Shown: positions 45,443-56,697 of the stretch, one piece after another | Layout of the letters: the number at the start of each line of letters is the position of its first letter | How positions within the stretch are numbered: the first letter of the stretch is position 1 | Assembly (NCBI RefSeq): GCF_918797505.1 | Contig: NC_092795.1 | Span: forward strand, 5,923,434-5,987,433 | Source of the DNA: Bemisia tabaci | Lineage: Eukaryota > Arthropoda > Insecta > Hemiptera > Aleyrodidae | Direction of reading: 5' to 3' | DNA length: 64,000 nucleotides | Position numbers and translations under genes: made by a program | The notes under the pieces: model-generated | Database searches by the model: none | The model's input: the letters and a program-made list of their open reading frames with translations, nothing else | What the model was told of the DNA's origin: nothing

Positions 45443-45748
45443 ATGAAAACGGTTGTGCGGATTTTGGTGGAAATTCCAGAGAATCCTCTGCACAGCACGA
45501 AGGAAATTCCTCAGAATTTTCAAAGGAATCTGCACAAATGCTCTCTTAATAAAAATTCAATTGCCTTGTTCAACTTGGGAGAAACTGATGTGGCTTGGTT
45601 CCTTTCTGCCAAAGGCGGTCCGATTAACGAAAGCGCTCCCTGGGGGTTGGGCCGCGTAGCGGTCAGGGGAAAGAAACTAATTAAGGTTGGCTGCTTCCTA
45701 AACCAACGTTCCCATCAAATTGTATGCGTAGATTTTAAAGATTTTTAG
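45443..45748 (+). other. Unassigned 101-codon frame
   Basis: MKTVVRILVEIPENPL... with no domain I recognise. The middle (CTCCCTGGGGGTTGGGCCGC) looks like a GC-rich repeat rather than gene sequence. No splice signals or poly(A) signal support it. Confidence 0.15.
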
Positions 45749-46380
45749 TTCGGTTTCGCAACATTCAAAAGAAATGCGGGAATTAGGCCGGTCATGAGTC
45801 GACTAAAGAAGCTCCCCCTCGAATGCTTGCCTAAAAATACCTCTTTGGCGACAAGGCGTAGCGCAGTCGCCGAATGACCGCGACAATAGATTCTCACGAT
45901 TAAAGAGATCATAGAGATTATAGAGTTTATTAGAGTTTTCCGTCACAATTCGGCAATGTCTTATTTGCCCCACGTGTGCTGAGCCGTCAAATTAAGACAA
46001 CCAATTACCTGTGCATTTAAGATTTCGAAGATTAATTACACGCACTCTCCAGCAGTACAAGCGAAGAGCTCATACGTTTAGTATACTCTCAAGTTTTTAA
46101 ATATGTACGTTGTATGTTGCATTAGACATGTATATTACGCGTCTTATTGAACATGTAGTTTTTAACAGATCAAGGGATGGAGGACAAGGCTGGAAGAATA
46201 TGTTTCATGATCGATGTTTCTCTAATTTTGCACATGATAGTCACTGTAGTTGTCATGTAGGTTCGATTACATTGCTATAGGTCTATGTATTTTAAATTTT
46301 TGTTGTTTTTCCATTGTCCTTGTGCGTTTGCCATACGTTTCCAAGCATGTGGGACTACCATCTATCCAGAATATATATAT

Positions 46381-46520
46381 GGACGCATTTCTGCCAAACG
46401 AAACTATGTACATTATGACTTGAGCCCTGTTGGGATGCATTCATTCTTATGATTCTCAGGGCTCATGCCTTAATGTACATAGTTCCGTTTGGAACTATGT
46501 GCATTAAGGCATGATGCACA
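46381..46520. mobile_element. Family F palindromic element, right end rearranged
   Basis: Starts GGACGCATTTCTGCCAAACG. GAGCCCTG and ACATAGTTCCGTTTGG follow, then a second inverted ACTATGTGCATTAAGGCATG in place of the terminal GGACG repeat. Confidence 0.65.
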
Positions 46521-48137
46521 AATCCCCCGTCATTCATAAATAGATTAAGACAAGTCGTGACAAAACAGAACTACTGGAAAGTAATTTTAGATTAGATATT
46601 ATCAATTTAGTAACGGAACTATAAAATTGACAAATACTTGATACCGCATGCAACCTTTTCACCACACAGAGAAAGTACGTGATTTTATACATTTAACAGT
46701 TTTCGCCAACATCATTCGTGTGATAATTAAGTGTCCAAAAGATGAATTTTCACCTCGGTAGAAAAAATTAGCAAGGAACAACCCTTAGACTGAGTGAGGA
46801 AGCGAACTATTACTTATTTCGGTAGGGGCTTTCAGCGAAATTATTAGGTATTTCAAAGTCATCTCTCGAGGAAATGTTTTTCGAGATTTAATTATCACTA
46901 TGAGTACATCGGACAAAAAATTTCTTTGACGAGCAAAAACTTTTTTAATATATGTAGACGTTTGTGCGAGAATAGACTCAAATTACGTAAATAAATGCAT
47001 GGAGCCTCCAGGAATTGGCAAGAACGCGTATCGACATAGACACTTTCATGATTTTTTCTCATCTTTGAATTTGCACGTGGATTATGGACCCCCATTTCAG
47101 GAAGGCAATCCACGTATAGATGGGGAAAGGGCAACGCAGAAATAGGATTCTGTTGCGTGCAACGTGCAATTGCTTGTGAGAATAAGAGCCTTTTCGCAGG
47201 GAAAGGGATGTTAGTCCACGAAGAAATTTTTTGAAAGTCTAAAAACTTGTAGGAATTCGAGAAATTTTAAAGCATATCGGAGAGCGATTTTCTTCAATCG
47301 AGTTCAAAAATTGAAAGCTGAATTTTCAACCGAAGATAGAGAACTATTTGGGAGCAGTTTGTACGCCAATAAAAGTGAAAAGTTTCATTTAAATATCACA
47401 AATAACAGTGTATACCGTGCATGACATTTGAAAATATCTTCCTCGGAACCCCGTTTCAACTTTCGCAACCATGAATTGATATTACTCCGATGTAATTTAA
47501 CATTTTTTAACGTTTCTGTCCATAAGACACTGTTCTTAACAGCTCCAATAACATATTTTTAATTTTTTCGGCACCAAGACCTCCGTTTTCGTGGACGGTA
47601 TGGTATGGTTTTTTTTTTAACACCTTTTTACGCGCATGTCTACGAAGGATATCGGATGTCTGTCCATTAATTTTCGGAGCCTGCATTGCAGAAGTCGTTA
47701 TGACGAATGAACTTTCAAAAGTCCTTCATCAAACGGTTTCGCTGTAGCTAGATTAGACACATTTCGGCCGATTGGAACTTTGATGAAGCACTGTAAAAAT
47801 AAAAATACTGCTAGCTCAGTAAACTCATAAACTAGGTCCAACATTTTCTGAAGCCTAAGTGCTCTGTAAATCCACATGTGAGGGATAAACTTAGAGATTT
47901 AGGTACACTCGAAATTAAATTCCGTTCCCACATTTACTCGAAGACAAAAAATATTAACTTTGGGGGAGCCCGGTCACGATTCTCTGAACAAATCGTCATG
48001 AGTTGATATTGTAGGAAAATAAAATAAGAAATATTCGTGAGATAAGAAACGTGGTCACTTTCTTTCTCCGGTGGTGAAATCGGTGGTTAATCGCGAAAAA
48101 CTCGAGGGTTAAGTCAAGAGAAAAGGGCAAAGCTCAC

Positions 48138-48360
48138 CAGTATGAAAACGTATAAAAACTAAAAAACACGGCGATGGAACTGAGATTTCACTGCAACGGT
48201 CACTAAAAAAGTGGAGTGAAATTGGTGGAAAGCGAGCCGGCGGGTGTTCTTTCAGAGCGGTCTGCACACGGCCCTAATCTACCCCTCCCGGAGTCAGGCG
48301 AGCCTCGCGATTGGTCGGCGGCGCCCGGCTATTTTTAGGCGGTTACCTGCACTTGGAAAT
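48138..48360 (-). promoter_or_regulatory. Candidate muscle promoter and first non-coding exon of Mlp
   Basis: On the minus strand, in order: an E-box CACTTG seen on the plus strand (48350-48355), a perfect MEF2 site CTAAAAATAG (48338-48329), CCAAT (48314-48310), an initiator-like TCAGTT (48183-48178), then a donor CTG|GTGAGC with exon end at 48138. MEF2 sites drive muscle genes in flies. Mlp needs an upstream 5' UTR exon because exon 1 has an acceptor before its ATG. The link to Mlp is inference; a different minus-strand gene could own this promoter. If correct, the first intron is about 23 kb. Confidence 0.35.
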
Positions 48361-49106
48361 TTAAAGTAAATCATTATAACTCACAATTACAACCACCGTG
48401 AAGGAGCGGTAATCACTTGTGTAATACATCAAATTTTATTCGAAAATAGAAAGATCAAAATAACTATTAGGTAAACACACAATAAATGGGGGCTGCCGGG
48501 GCTTTTTGGGGCCTTCCGCGTTCCGACTTCATTAATTGTTGCGAAAAATGTAGCCTGCGTTCCGCCGCGGATTTTACCAAGCGATGACACTTTTTTCGAC
48601 CGAAGAAAGTGGTGGCGTTTCACTCGGCCGTCTTGCTGTGCTCCCGATGCACTCGTGCACTTAGAAATTGATCACTCATGATCGAAGTCAATGTCCAATT
48701 GCTAAAAAATTGGTCGGTTCTCAGCCAATACCACTTAGTTTCATTCTATCACCGCAAAATTCACTCAAACAATCAAAGTTCATACAAGGATAAAACCGTG
48801 TAACTGAGGCGTTGGATGCAAAAAGGGCATATCTTGGTGACAGTATTTCAGAGTCTCCACTGCTAACTCGTATTTCAGAGAGGAAACTAGGAGGCAGATG
48901 TTTATGAACTTTCGTTTTCAGCATTGTTGAATCATAAAGAATATTCATGAAAAATTTAAACGAATTCCATTTACATTTGCTTTAATGAATGTAATAATAA
49001 TGAATGAAATGTCAGCAAAGATTTAGATACGCCAAAACCGAGAAATGCCCATTCTGCACCTAGCGCTTCAATTTCTGTCAAAAATTTCCCTCATTTTTCA
49101 TGTAAT

Positions 49107-49334
49107 CAAAGGAAACACTGAAAAAAAGTGAAGTTTATTTAACACTCTGGAGGTAAAAGAAGTGTGCGAGAACTTACAAAATACTGAATTACCCGCTACA
49201 GCAGTTTCTTCAGCAATACCACAATGTAAAACTAACTGATGTGGTGGGTAGTTCAGCATTTTGTAAGTTCTCGCACACGTTCTTCTACCTCCAGACTGTT
49301 AAATAAACTTCACTTTTTTTCAGTGTTTCCTTTG
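49107..49334. mobile_element. Foldback element M1
   Basis: 228 bp with arms of about 75 bp: CAAAGGAAACACTGAAAA to GAGAACTTACAAAAT, mirrored at the right. Short unique centre. Confidence 0.75.
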
Positions 49335-49504
49335 TGTGTGTTCCAGTGTCAAAGCATATGGAATGGAATTTAACATATTTTTGGGTAGAGTGTACAGTTT
49401 ATGTACTTTAAAGTCTTTCAATTTAAGTGAAAAAAGCTATGTTGAAAGAAACTTCTCTTCTACCCGTAAAGAGTCAAAATAATGAAATCATTCGTCATCT
49501 GATC

Positions 49505-49700
49505 TTATTTATAGTGTGTTTTCTCATATTATCAAATCCTATTCCTCTCTATCCCATCTTACTACCATCTCATCCTATCATCTTACTTTATCGCATATCA
49601 TTATATTTTATCTCATCTCATCCTATCACATCTTAAATTATGGCATCTTACTTAATCTTATCGTATCTAATCCTTACCTATAATCTTATCTTATTTTGTT
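49505..49700. repeat. Degenerate ATCTTATC/ATCTCATCC simple repeat
   Basis: Pyrimidine-biased pentamer-like repeat (TATCC, TCTTA, TCTCA), diverged throughout. Confidence 0.75.
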
Positions 49701-49943
49701 TTATTAAAAGTTGCAAAAAATATATTTTCCCCATGTGATCCCTCCATCTTGACAAATTTTTTATCGGCGACCCTGAAATTGCATTTTAATCCGATAATTT
49801 TGAGCATTGATAATGCAGATTCTAACTGTAGCTTTACTCAAAACTAAGTTCAAACAATCGTGACCTCGGTGTGTTCTAATTTTTTGGGAGTTTCTTTTTG
49901 TTGCAATGCATACAATTACAGCGTTCTAACGGATACGCTCCTC

Positions 49944-49990
49944 ATTGTGATATTGTTACCTTTTCGTAAAAAAGGTAACAATATCACAAT
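49944..49990. repeat. Perfect 21-bp hairpin
   Basis: ATTGTGATATTGTTACCTTT-T, 5-base loop, exact inverse. Single copy in the window. Confidence 0.6.
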
Positions 49991-50310
49991 TTTGAGCCTT
50001 TTGAAAAATCCATATCCTCCTCGACGGATAGAAGTGCACGCGGAATAGAAAAGAGGGCGATATCATTATTACCCCTCCTTTTAAACGTTCTTTTATGTAA
50101 GACTGTGAAAGCACACTTTGCAGAACGCAGCTGGATAAATGGATCCCCTTCATTAGCTAGGTGAACTCCGGTACATCTCTCAAGTACGTGTTTGATTGTA
50201 AAACGACTATTTACAGTAAATTATTTATAAACCAAATGCCGAGCACTGACTCAAGCTAATTTTAACAGGTTTTCAGTACAATTTCACGGGTATGCTCTGA
50301 GGATCTTCAC

Positions 50311-50660
50311 CCCAAGTAGCATTTTTCAACGGAAAACTCGCGATATTTTGATATTAAGTTGCGATTTTTTTACGATAAAATCGCTAAGATCATCAACATT
50401 CGAGCGCTCGTCCTCAATCTTGCCGCAATTTTATATCTGTAAAAGCACGTTTGACAAAATCGAAATTTAATTTCAATTCATCACGATTTTTTATATATAG
50501 TATTGCGATATATTGCCTTCAATGAAATCGCGGTTTTATTACACATTTTTGCGATAAAAACGCAATTTATCGTAAATTTTTATCTGAGAATATTGCGAGA
50601 AATCGTCGTCGATAAAATCGCGATACATTCGCCAATCAATCGCGATCACTGCTACTTGGG
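50311..50660. mobile_element. Family K element
   Basis: 350 bp, CCCAAGTAGCA and TGCTACTTGGG ends, flanked by AC on both sides. Interior repeats GCGATAAAATCGC. Confidence 0.75.
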
Positions 50661-50677
50661 ACGCTGCTGACGGAAAA

Positions 50678-50893
50678 CACTGAAAAAAATAGTATGCTGT
50701 TTTAGCACCTGGGATGTCCAAATTGTGTCTAGTGATCCCAAGATGCTGCCTTTATACTGCCCCCGCAGTTAACTTTACATTCTGTGAATGCAAAGTCAAG
50801 TCAACTGCGTGGGCAATCAAGTCAGCATCCTAGGATCACCAGACACATTTTTGACATCGTAGGTGCTAAAACAGCATACCATTTTTTTCAGTG
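50678..50893. mobile_element. Foldback element M2
   Basis: 216 bp; CACTGAAAAAAATAGTATGC at the left, GCATACCATTTTTTTCAGTG at the right, with inner inverted TGCTGTTTTAGCACCT. Confidence 0.75.
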
Positions 50894-51294
50894 AGGCTCA
50901 TGATCAACATAAGCGAAAAATCATGTCCAGAGGAATGGGACTCATATCTGTAGTGAACCTACAAAAGGGGGTTCCTCGATTCATGATGCTGCTGTCATAA
51001 TTCATTATCTAAACGTCAGAAATGCGTTTTATCGAGGAAGACATGAATGAGACTAACAGAAAAGGGTTACCTACTTCTCGGCGAAACTATCCATCAAATT
51101 TTGTTCAGAAATTATTTTAAAAGTTGGAAATCATATAACACATAGCTTGAAATTCGTTGACCTATCAGAGAGAGGCCTTTTTTTTTGTAATAAATGGATT
51201 GAGTTGCATTACCTAGTTTCTCTATATTCGCACTCTGTTTCGGATGCTAAAATTGACGACAACTTCCAAGTATTTTTGGAGAGATAAAAAAAGC

Positions 51295-52560
51295 GAAAGC
51301 GCCTTCAATTTCAAACATACAATACGTACATCGGAGCAATTGGTTGCGTCAAGGCGCCACAATCAATGTAAGATTCGTAGGTCGATATAATCATCGCCTC
51401 GAGTCGGTCACACTAAAGAATATTTAAAAGGCAGAGATAATAGTACGAGAGTAACAGTAAAAAGGTTTGCATCGCCCCGTTCTAATTTTTGGAGCTCTGA
51501 AATATTAAATCGATTAATTAATTAATGTTATTGTATACTATGTGAAACGGATCAATTACCACAGTTCAATATGTTGTTTTCTGGTGCTAAAGTTTTTCTT
51601 TAAGAATGACCGACTCATCGAATAATCTCGGTGAGTCATAGTTGTGGTGAAAGGAACCATGCAAACATGAATAAAAGAGGGGAAAAAACCAGGGAGCACG
51701 CAATCTTTATAGTTTTAACCCAGTTGTACGTCGATCTTTTAGAGTCAAATACGTCCAATTTTGAGCGTTTGATTGCGCGTTCACCATGCTGCAGCACAAT
51801 AAAAGCACAAAATGTACAAAAAATAATTAAAGTGCTGGAAATCGTTCAATTAGACGCGGAACCACATCAATATTTACAAAATAAATATTACAATATTTAC
51901 ACATTATATTTTCCTTTAATATATATTTTGTTTTTTCATCAATTTAAAAGAAAATAATTCATGCAGAGTGTGCAAAAATTACAAAATCATGAGTTGAAAA
52001 CCCTGACTCCGCGAGTTTAAATATTACAAACACAGATGAGCGGCGTGCTGTCAGCGCGACATACGCGCTGGCGCCTGCAAACCTAACTGGGATACTTCAC
52101 GCGTTGCGCAATGCGTGAAGTATCCCCGTTAGGTTTGTAGGCGCCCTCGCCCGCCGCGCCGCGCGTGCCACGGCGCTTCAGGCAACTATTTCGCAACGGA
52201 AGTGTTGCACAGTGTCATACGAAATTAAAGGCGCTCCAACGTTTTAAGAATGACAGGCGTCCTTTAAGAGTACGGAGCTTTCCTTGCAAAGTAAATCAAG
52301 AACTACGGCACAAAAATTAGCGGTGGTCCAAAAATTCACCAAGTCCTAACATTCGTATTTAATAAAGTTTAGCGTAATTTTTGAATTTCATTATACTCTC
52401 CATAAGTAGGTACTGTGTGTTTGGAATCCTATAACTGACGAGGCCCATGCGTCACTGAAGAAGCGGAAAAAGCGAAAGTGCCTTCAATTGTGAACACGCA
52501 ACACGCACATCCACGGAACACGAATAGTTGCATCAAGGCGCTACAGTCAACTAAGTCTAG
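51295..52560. repeat. Family E copies flanking variant A element
   Basis: Copies at 51295-51360 and 52475-52560 lie on either side of the variant family A element (51660-52380). Confidence 0.5.
51660..52380. mobile_element. Variant family A element (A-prime)
   Basis: Reverse-oriented relative of 41690-42365, with core palindrome 52070-52145. Its left 180 bp match the right 180 bp of the other variant, which together define a subfamily with different ends. Confidence 0.7.
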
Positions 52561-53227
52561 TCTTTGTAGAAAGGGGACGCCTTTAATTATTTAATATGCA
52601 ACACGCACATTTAAGATACTAAAAATAGTTTTTAAAAAATGTATTTTATAATAAAACTTTACAGGTTATGTAAATAAATTTGCCAACTTCTTTTTTCCCT
52701 CAAATTATTTTAATACTTTTAAGTTTCGTTCAAAATCTCGCGAACAATTCGTCAAAAGTCGGTCAAAATTAGCGAATAGATTTCATTTAAAATGAAAGTT
52801 TGCCTAACTATCAGCTTTTGAGCGGCCAGTCCTAACGTCCTCCTGTGTGATGCCGGGTCACTTTTTCGATACATTATCGATTGTTTGCGATACACGGTAC
52901 CCGGCCATCCGATGTAAACAAAGAAGATAGGAATCACCACGTATTCCACACCGCCATTTTGGATCGAACAGGTATCGAAAAAGCGACCCGAACTCGGCGC
53001 ACACCGGACTCGGAACTCGTCGAGCAGAACATGGCGCCAGCTCTCCCATTTACATTACGACTCTATGTACTCTATGAGCTCCGCTCCCCGAAAATTTCCA
53101 AAAGGTAAGAACTTTATGGCCGATGGAAGAATGCCGGAGGGAGAGATCGGCAAAAATTGCAAACCTCATTCAACAGCACCGCCACAGCATCATTACGACT
53201 CTCGTCTTACATCACCGTTGGAAATTT

Positions 53228-53302
53228 CACTTCCGTCGGGATTCGAACCGGAGACCTCTTGATTCAATGCCAAGTTCCCTGGCCGCGAGACCATGACACT
53301 CC
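53228..53302 (-). ncRNA. tRNA-derived SINE head candidate
   Basis: On the minus strand: GGAGTGTCATGGTCTCGCGG (A-box-like), then 40 nt, then GGTCTCCGGTTCGAATCCCG (B box). The spacing is tRNA-like, but the cloverleaf is poor and no 3' acceptor stem is evident. A unique-looking body continues to about 53108. Called a SINE head rather than a working tRNA. Confidence 0.5.
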
Positions 53303-53317
53303 TTTTTTCTAGTGAAA

Positions 53318-53400
53318 ATAAGTGAGCTCGGCGTACGCCTCCCACTTAATGTTGCTCTGTTTTATGAGGTTTGTCCCGGTTCGAATCCAGGCAGAGTTTG
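53318..53400 (+). ncRNA. tRNA-like SINE head candidate
   Basis: A-box-like TGAGCTCGGCG followed by a consensus B box GGTTCGAATCC (53379-53389). No foldable acceptor stem, so a tRNA-derived repeat is more likely than a gene. Confidence 0.4.
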
Positions 53401-53439
53401 TATTTTTGACCGCTGAAACGTAAACCGTGACCTGCGTAT

Positions 53440-53490
53440 TCACGCGATCTTCGAGGCTGGGGATCGTGGGTTCGTGCCCCGATCAAACAG
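53440..53490 (+). ncRNA. Third tRNA-like B box
   Basis: GATCGTGGGTTCGTGCCCCGATC looks like a T-arm with its stem. The upstream half is not convincingly tRNA-like. Confidence 0.25.
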
Positions 53491-53890
53491 ATGTTTCTCG
53501 TGAGAGGAAAAATTCAGTAGTGGCTCGGTATAACTTGAGACAACATCGCTCGTTTTTTTTATGTTGATAGGAGGAGGATAACGAAACATGTTATCGGATG
53601 TTGTTATGAAGATGTATAGTATCATCTTTAAGTTATCGCACTCCTTTTTCTTTACCTCGAGGGTTTTTTGCCAACAAATAGTGGTGCATAACTGCGCGTT
53701 TGTGACTGCACGTTGATCAATCACCCAAAGAGATGCGCCATGCTTATCAATTCCTATGATACAAAGTGAGTACAAATTCTTGGAAATTATTGACTGTTTA
53801 CAACCGCCCTATTACATTACTAATTTTCCTCTTTTTTTAGTGTCTTTGACTTCCATACGATACATCGACGGTGATACGCCGAAAGCAAGT

Positions 53891-54052
53891 CAGAGGCGGA
53901 TCCAGCAATCTGGCATCACCGGATTCCCTCCATTTAAACCTATGTTGAATAATCGATTCCTGTTGGAGCACCTGGCCCCTCCAAGAATCGATGCATTTCC
54001 ATAGGTTCAAATGGAGAAAAACGATGTTGCCAATTTGCTGGATCCGCCAATA
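53891..54052. mobile_element. Family N hAT MITE with perfect 8-bp duplication
   Basis: 162 bp. CAGAGGCGGATCCAGC at the left, GCTGGATCCGCC near the right end, body with TCGATTC and CCATTTAAACCTATG inverted copies. AAGCAAGT is repeated exactly at 53883-53890 and 54053-54060. Confidence 0.88.
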
Positions 54053-54228
54053 AAGCAAGTGCAGTACACTGTTAAAAATTCCGAGCGTGTGTGTTGAGGC
54101 GGTGCGTTAATTTCAGTTATTTGTCTAAAAGAACCCGTCTTGGATCTTTTAGTCGTAACGGGATAACTGCCGATCCTTACCATTCCTTTTTCTCATACTT
54201 ATATTTTGTAATGCCTACACCTTTCCGC

Positions 54229-54392
54229 CAGTGGCGAGGCGAGAATGATCGATTTTCGATACTTCCCCTCTTGAAGCTATGGTAAAGAATCGATTATTAA
54301 GGTGTGCGTTGCAAACACCCTGATTATCGATCCTTTTCCATGGGTTTAGATGACAGATCAATCTGTATATCGCAAAACACGTCACGCCACTG
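54229..54392 (+). mobile_element. Family B hAT MITE
   Basis: 164 bp; CAGTGGCGAGGCGAG to GTCACGCCACTG. No convincing duplication at the flanks. Confidence 0.85.
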
Positions 54393-54621
54393 ACCTGGAT
54401 CCTCCTCGGAGAGGAAAGTGGAGCTATAGCCATTACGTTAAAATCACGGCACGAATCCAGTGCCTTCTGACAATCAAGTCTAAGAAATACACAGACAGTG
54501 GTCTCCTTCATTTTTTCACGATACCACACCACTACATTGAAGCTCGATAAGTTTCTTCTCATCACACTTTTGCAGATTGTTTGTTATCAACTTATTATCT
54601 GAGATCTACTTGGGTCGAAAG

Positions 54622-54671
54622 ATAAGCCGCGCGTTACAAGAAGACTTTTCTTCTTGTAACGCGCGGCTTAT
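54622..54671. repeat. Perfect 22-bp hairpin
   Basis: Arms ATAAGCCGCGCGTTACAAGA-AG and its exact inverse, 6-base spacer. CTACTTGGG (54606) and CCAAGTAG (54696) flank it as an outer inverted repeat, so it may be a small transposon of about 100 bp. Confidence 0.6.
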
Positions 54672-54702
54672 TATCGATCGACAGGAATTTTGTGTCCAAG
54701 TA

Positions 54703-54967
54703 GAAACTACTGAGTAAACTGAACACGAGGATACCCTTGGTTCGTGAATTGAACAATTATTGGAGAAGATATGACAAAATGATCTGATCTGCTAAAATAC
54801 ATGTGTTTAAATGGGAAATGCCGGCAGATGACGTCACTAGGCGGTGCATTTTCTCAATTTTAAATATATTTTTATACTATTTCCCATATCAGATAAACAT
54901 TATAAAAAATACAGTGAAATCAGCTCTTCAAGCACTTTCAGATGAAGCAAGAAAGAATTTGCGTCCA
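54703..54967 (+). repeat. Family D repeat
   Basis: Plus-strand copy of the repeat at 27957-28225. It carries an intact ATGACGTCA (CRE-like) core where the other copy has ATGATGTCA. Confidence 0.7.
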
Positions 54968-55761
54968 CATTCTCCATTGAACCAAATTGGAACGAATCCC
55001 AGGATTTGACCACCAAACTTTGGGCTCATTGGACCGGAACTTTTTTTCAAAGGCGAAAGTTGAAAGTAAAAAGGTTCCAAGGGCAGCCTTGAAATTTCGA
55101 TGCTTGGTCTTGCATAGTCTCATACCAAAAAAGGCATCCCTGCTCGTTCGCGTGTCCGTGAGCGCCAGTGTTGATTCTCTTTCGTGCAAAATTTTCAGAA
55201 AAAAAGACAAAAACTGACGGGAAAGTTGAGTTAAAAATGATAAATCGTCGTGTTTTCAAGGATTCGGACTCGGCAGAGTGGCTAAAAATATAGAGAGAAA
55301 TTTTATTCTAGCCGATTCTTCAAATATCAAGCCGCCGACGAGAGCCGTCTACGGCATATGCGCCGTTGCCAACCTCACCCCCGCGAGTCGTTTTTTTCTT
55401 TCAACAGGAGCGTTTTTTTCCATCCCGAAAAATCCATGATCTCGCAACCGAGGTGGCGCACTCATTAAACTGTCCGCGCGATTTGATCCGTGATGCATAG
55501 TGGGGCCACCAACAGGGCTCCCAATGCGTCAAGTAAAATATGTCTTAGAGTTCTTTCCAAGGGGGAAACCCGTGATTTGTTCGTGTCGCGTGGCAACTAT
55601 GCCGCAAAAACAAAATCCCCTAGGTCATGCGTAGCTCTAATTCTCGATTTTTCGTCAGTCGGAGATGAGGAGTCAGAGTTTTTCTGAGAAAAATTTACTG
55701 GGGCACTAGAAAATCCTCAGATTTGAAGTCAAGAGCCCCTACTCCCTGCATATCGTATATT

Positions 55762-55925
55762 CACTGGCGTGGTATGCTTTGCGATGTATCGATTTATCTG
55801 CTATCTAAACCAATGGAAAAGGATCAATAAACAGGGTGTTTGCAACGAACACCTTAATATTCGATTCTTTACCATAGCTTCAAATGAGGAAATATTGATA
55901 ATCGATCATTCACGCCTCGCCATTG
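55762..55925 (-). mobile_element. Family B hAT MITE
   Basis: 164 bp; CACTGGCGTGGTATG to CGCCTCGCCATTG, both termini with one base changed. No clear duplication. Confidence 0.82.
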
Positions 55926-56444
55926 ATGCACGGGGAAAAATTTTCTGTTGGGTTAGTAAACATTTTAACCAATAATTCTCATGCAAGAATTCTTGTTAGA
56001 GTCCTTCAAACATCTTCTTATACCAGGCGGTATTTCTCATATGTCAAAGATGCGTCCTGCCATTTTGAAGACTTCCAGTTGACCCAACGAGAATTCTCTT
56101 GACCCATCGAGAAGTTTCAATACTCATTATAATTATACTTACGATTGTGGCTAGTATGAATTTTTATTTAGAGAAGCTCTAGGAGCTTTCCTAGGGGGGT
56201 GGGTGGGTGATGGGTTTTCTATTTCTTTTAAAAGAAAGATATTAACAACTTAAATGGGCCTGTTGCACATTGCAATTGCCACAGGAATTTTCCCGGGGTT
56301 TTTTGATCACCGGAAACCTCCAACTTAAAAACGCCCCAAAATTCGGATTTTCAAAAGGTCACCTTTACGCGGGAACGGATCCGGTACACTCTTGACATCA
56401 CAGTATTTGACAAACCTGGTCTATCCATCAAGCGGCTGCCTATT

Positions 56445-56697
56445 CTGCCGTGCTAAGGGAGAATGCCGTATGAACCTTTAGGCGTTGTCAAATTTCCTTT
56501 GATAAAGGCTGAATTTCCTGGTAAACTTATGAATATTTTCCTTCCAATTTTTCAGATAATTTTGTTCTCAATTTCACCTGCTGTCTCTGAAGATTTCAAG
56601 GAAAAATATTTATATCTTCTCTCAAAAATAAACATTTTATCGAAGGAAATTTGGCAACTCTCGAATGTTTATACGGCGTTCTTCCTTAGCACGGCAG
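56445..56697. mobile_element. Family J element
   Basis: 253 bp. CTGCCGTGCTAAGGGAGAAT and TTCCTTAGCACGGCAG ends, flanked by TATT on both sides. A 100-codon frame across it is a by-product. Confidence 0.8.

Larger units (their letters stand above)
44400..48137. other. No gene recognised
   Basis: Only the family F element (46381) and the doubtful frame at 45443. The minus-strand frame at 46898-47134 and the plus-strand frame at 44754-44987 have no recognisable features. Confidence 0.5.

Noticed and set aside
52881..53108. Possible first exon ending at AAAAG|GTAAGAA
   Set aside because: The donor is good, but I found no partner exon in the window and the peptide is unrecognised.
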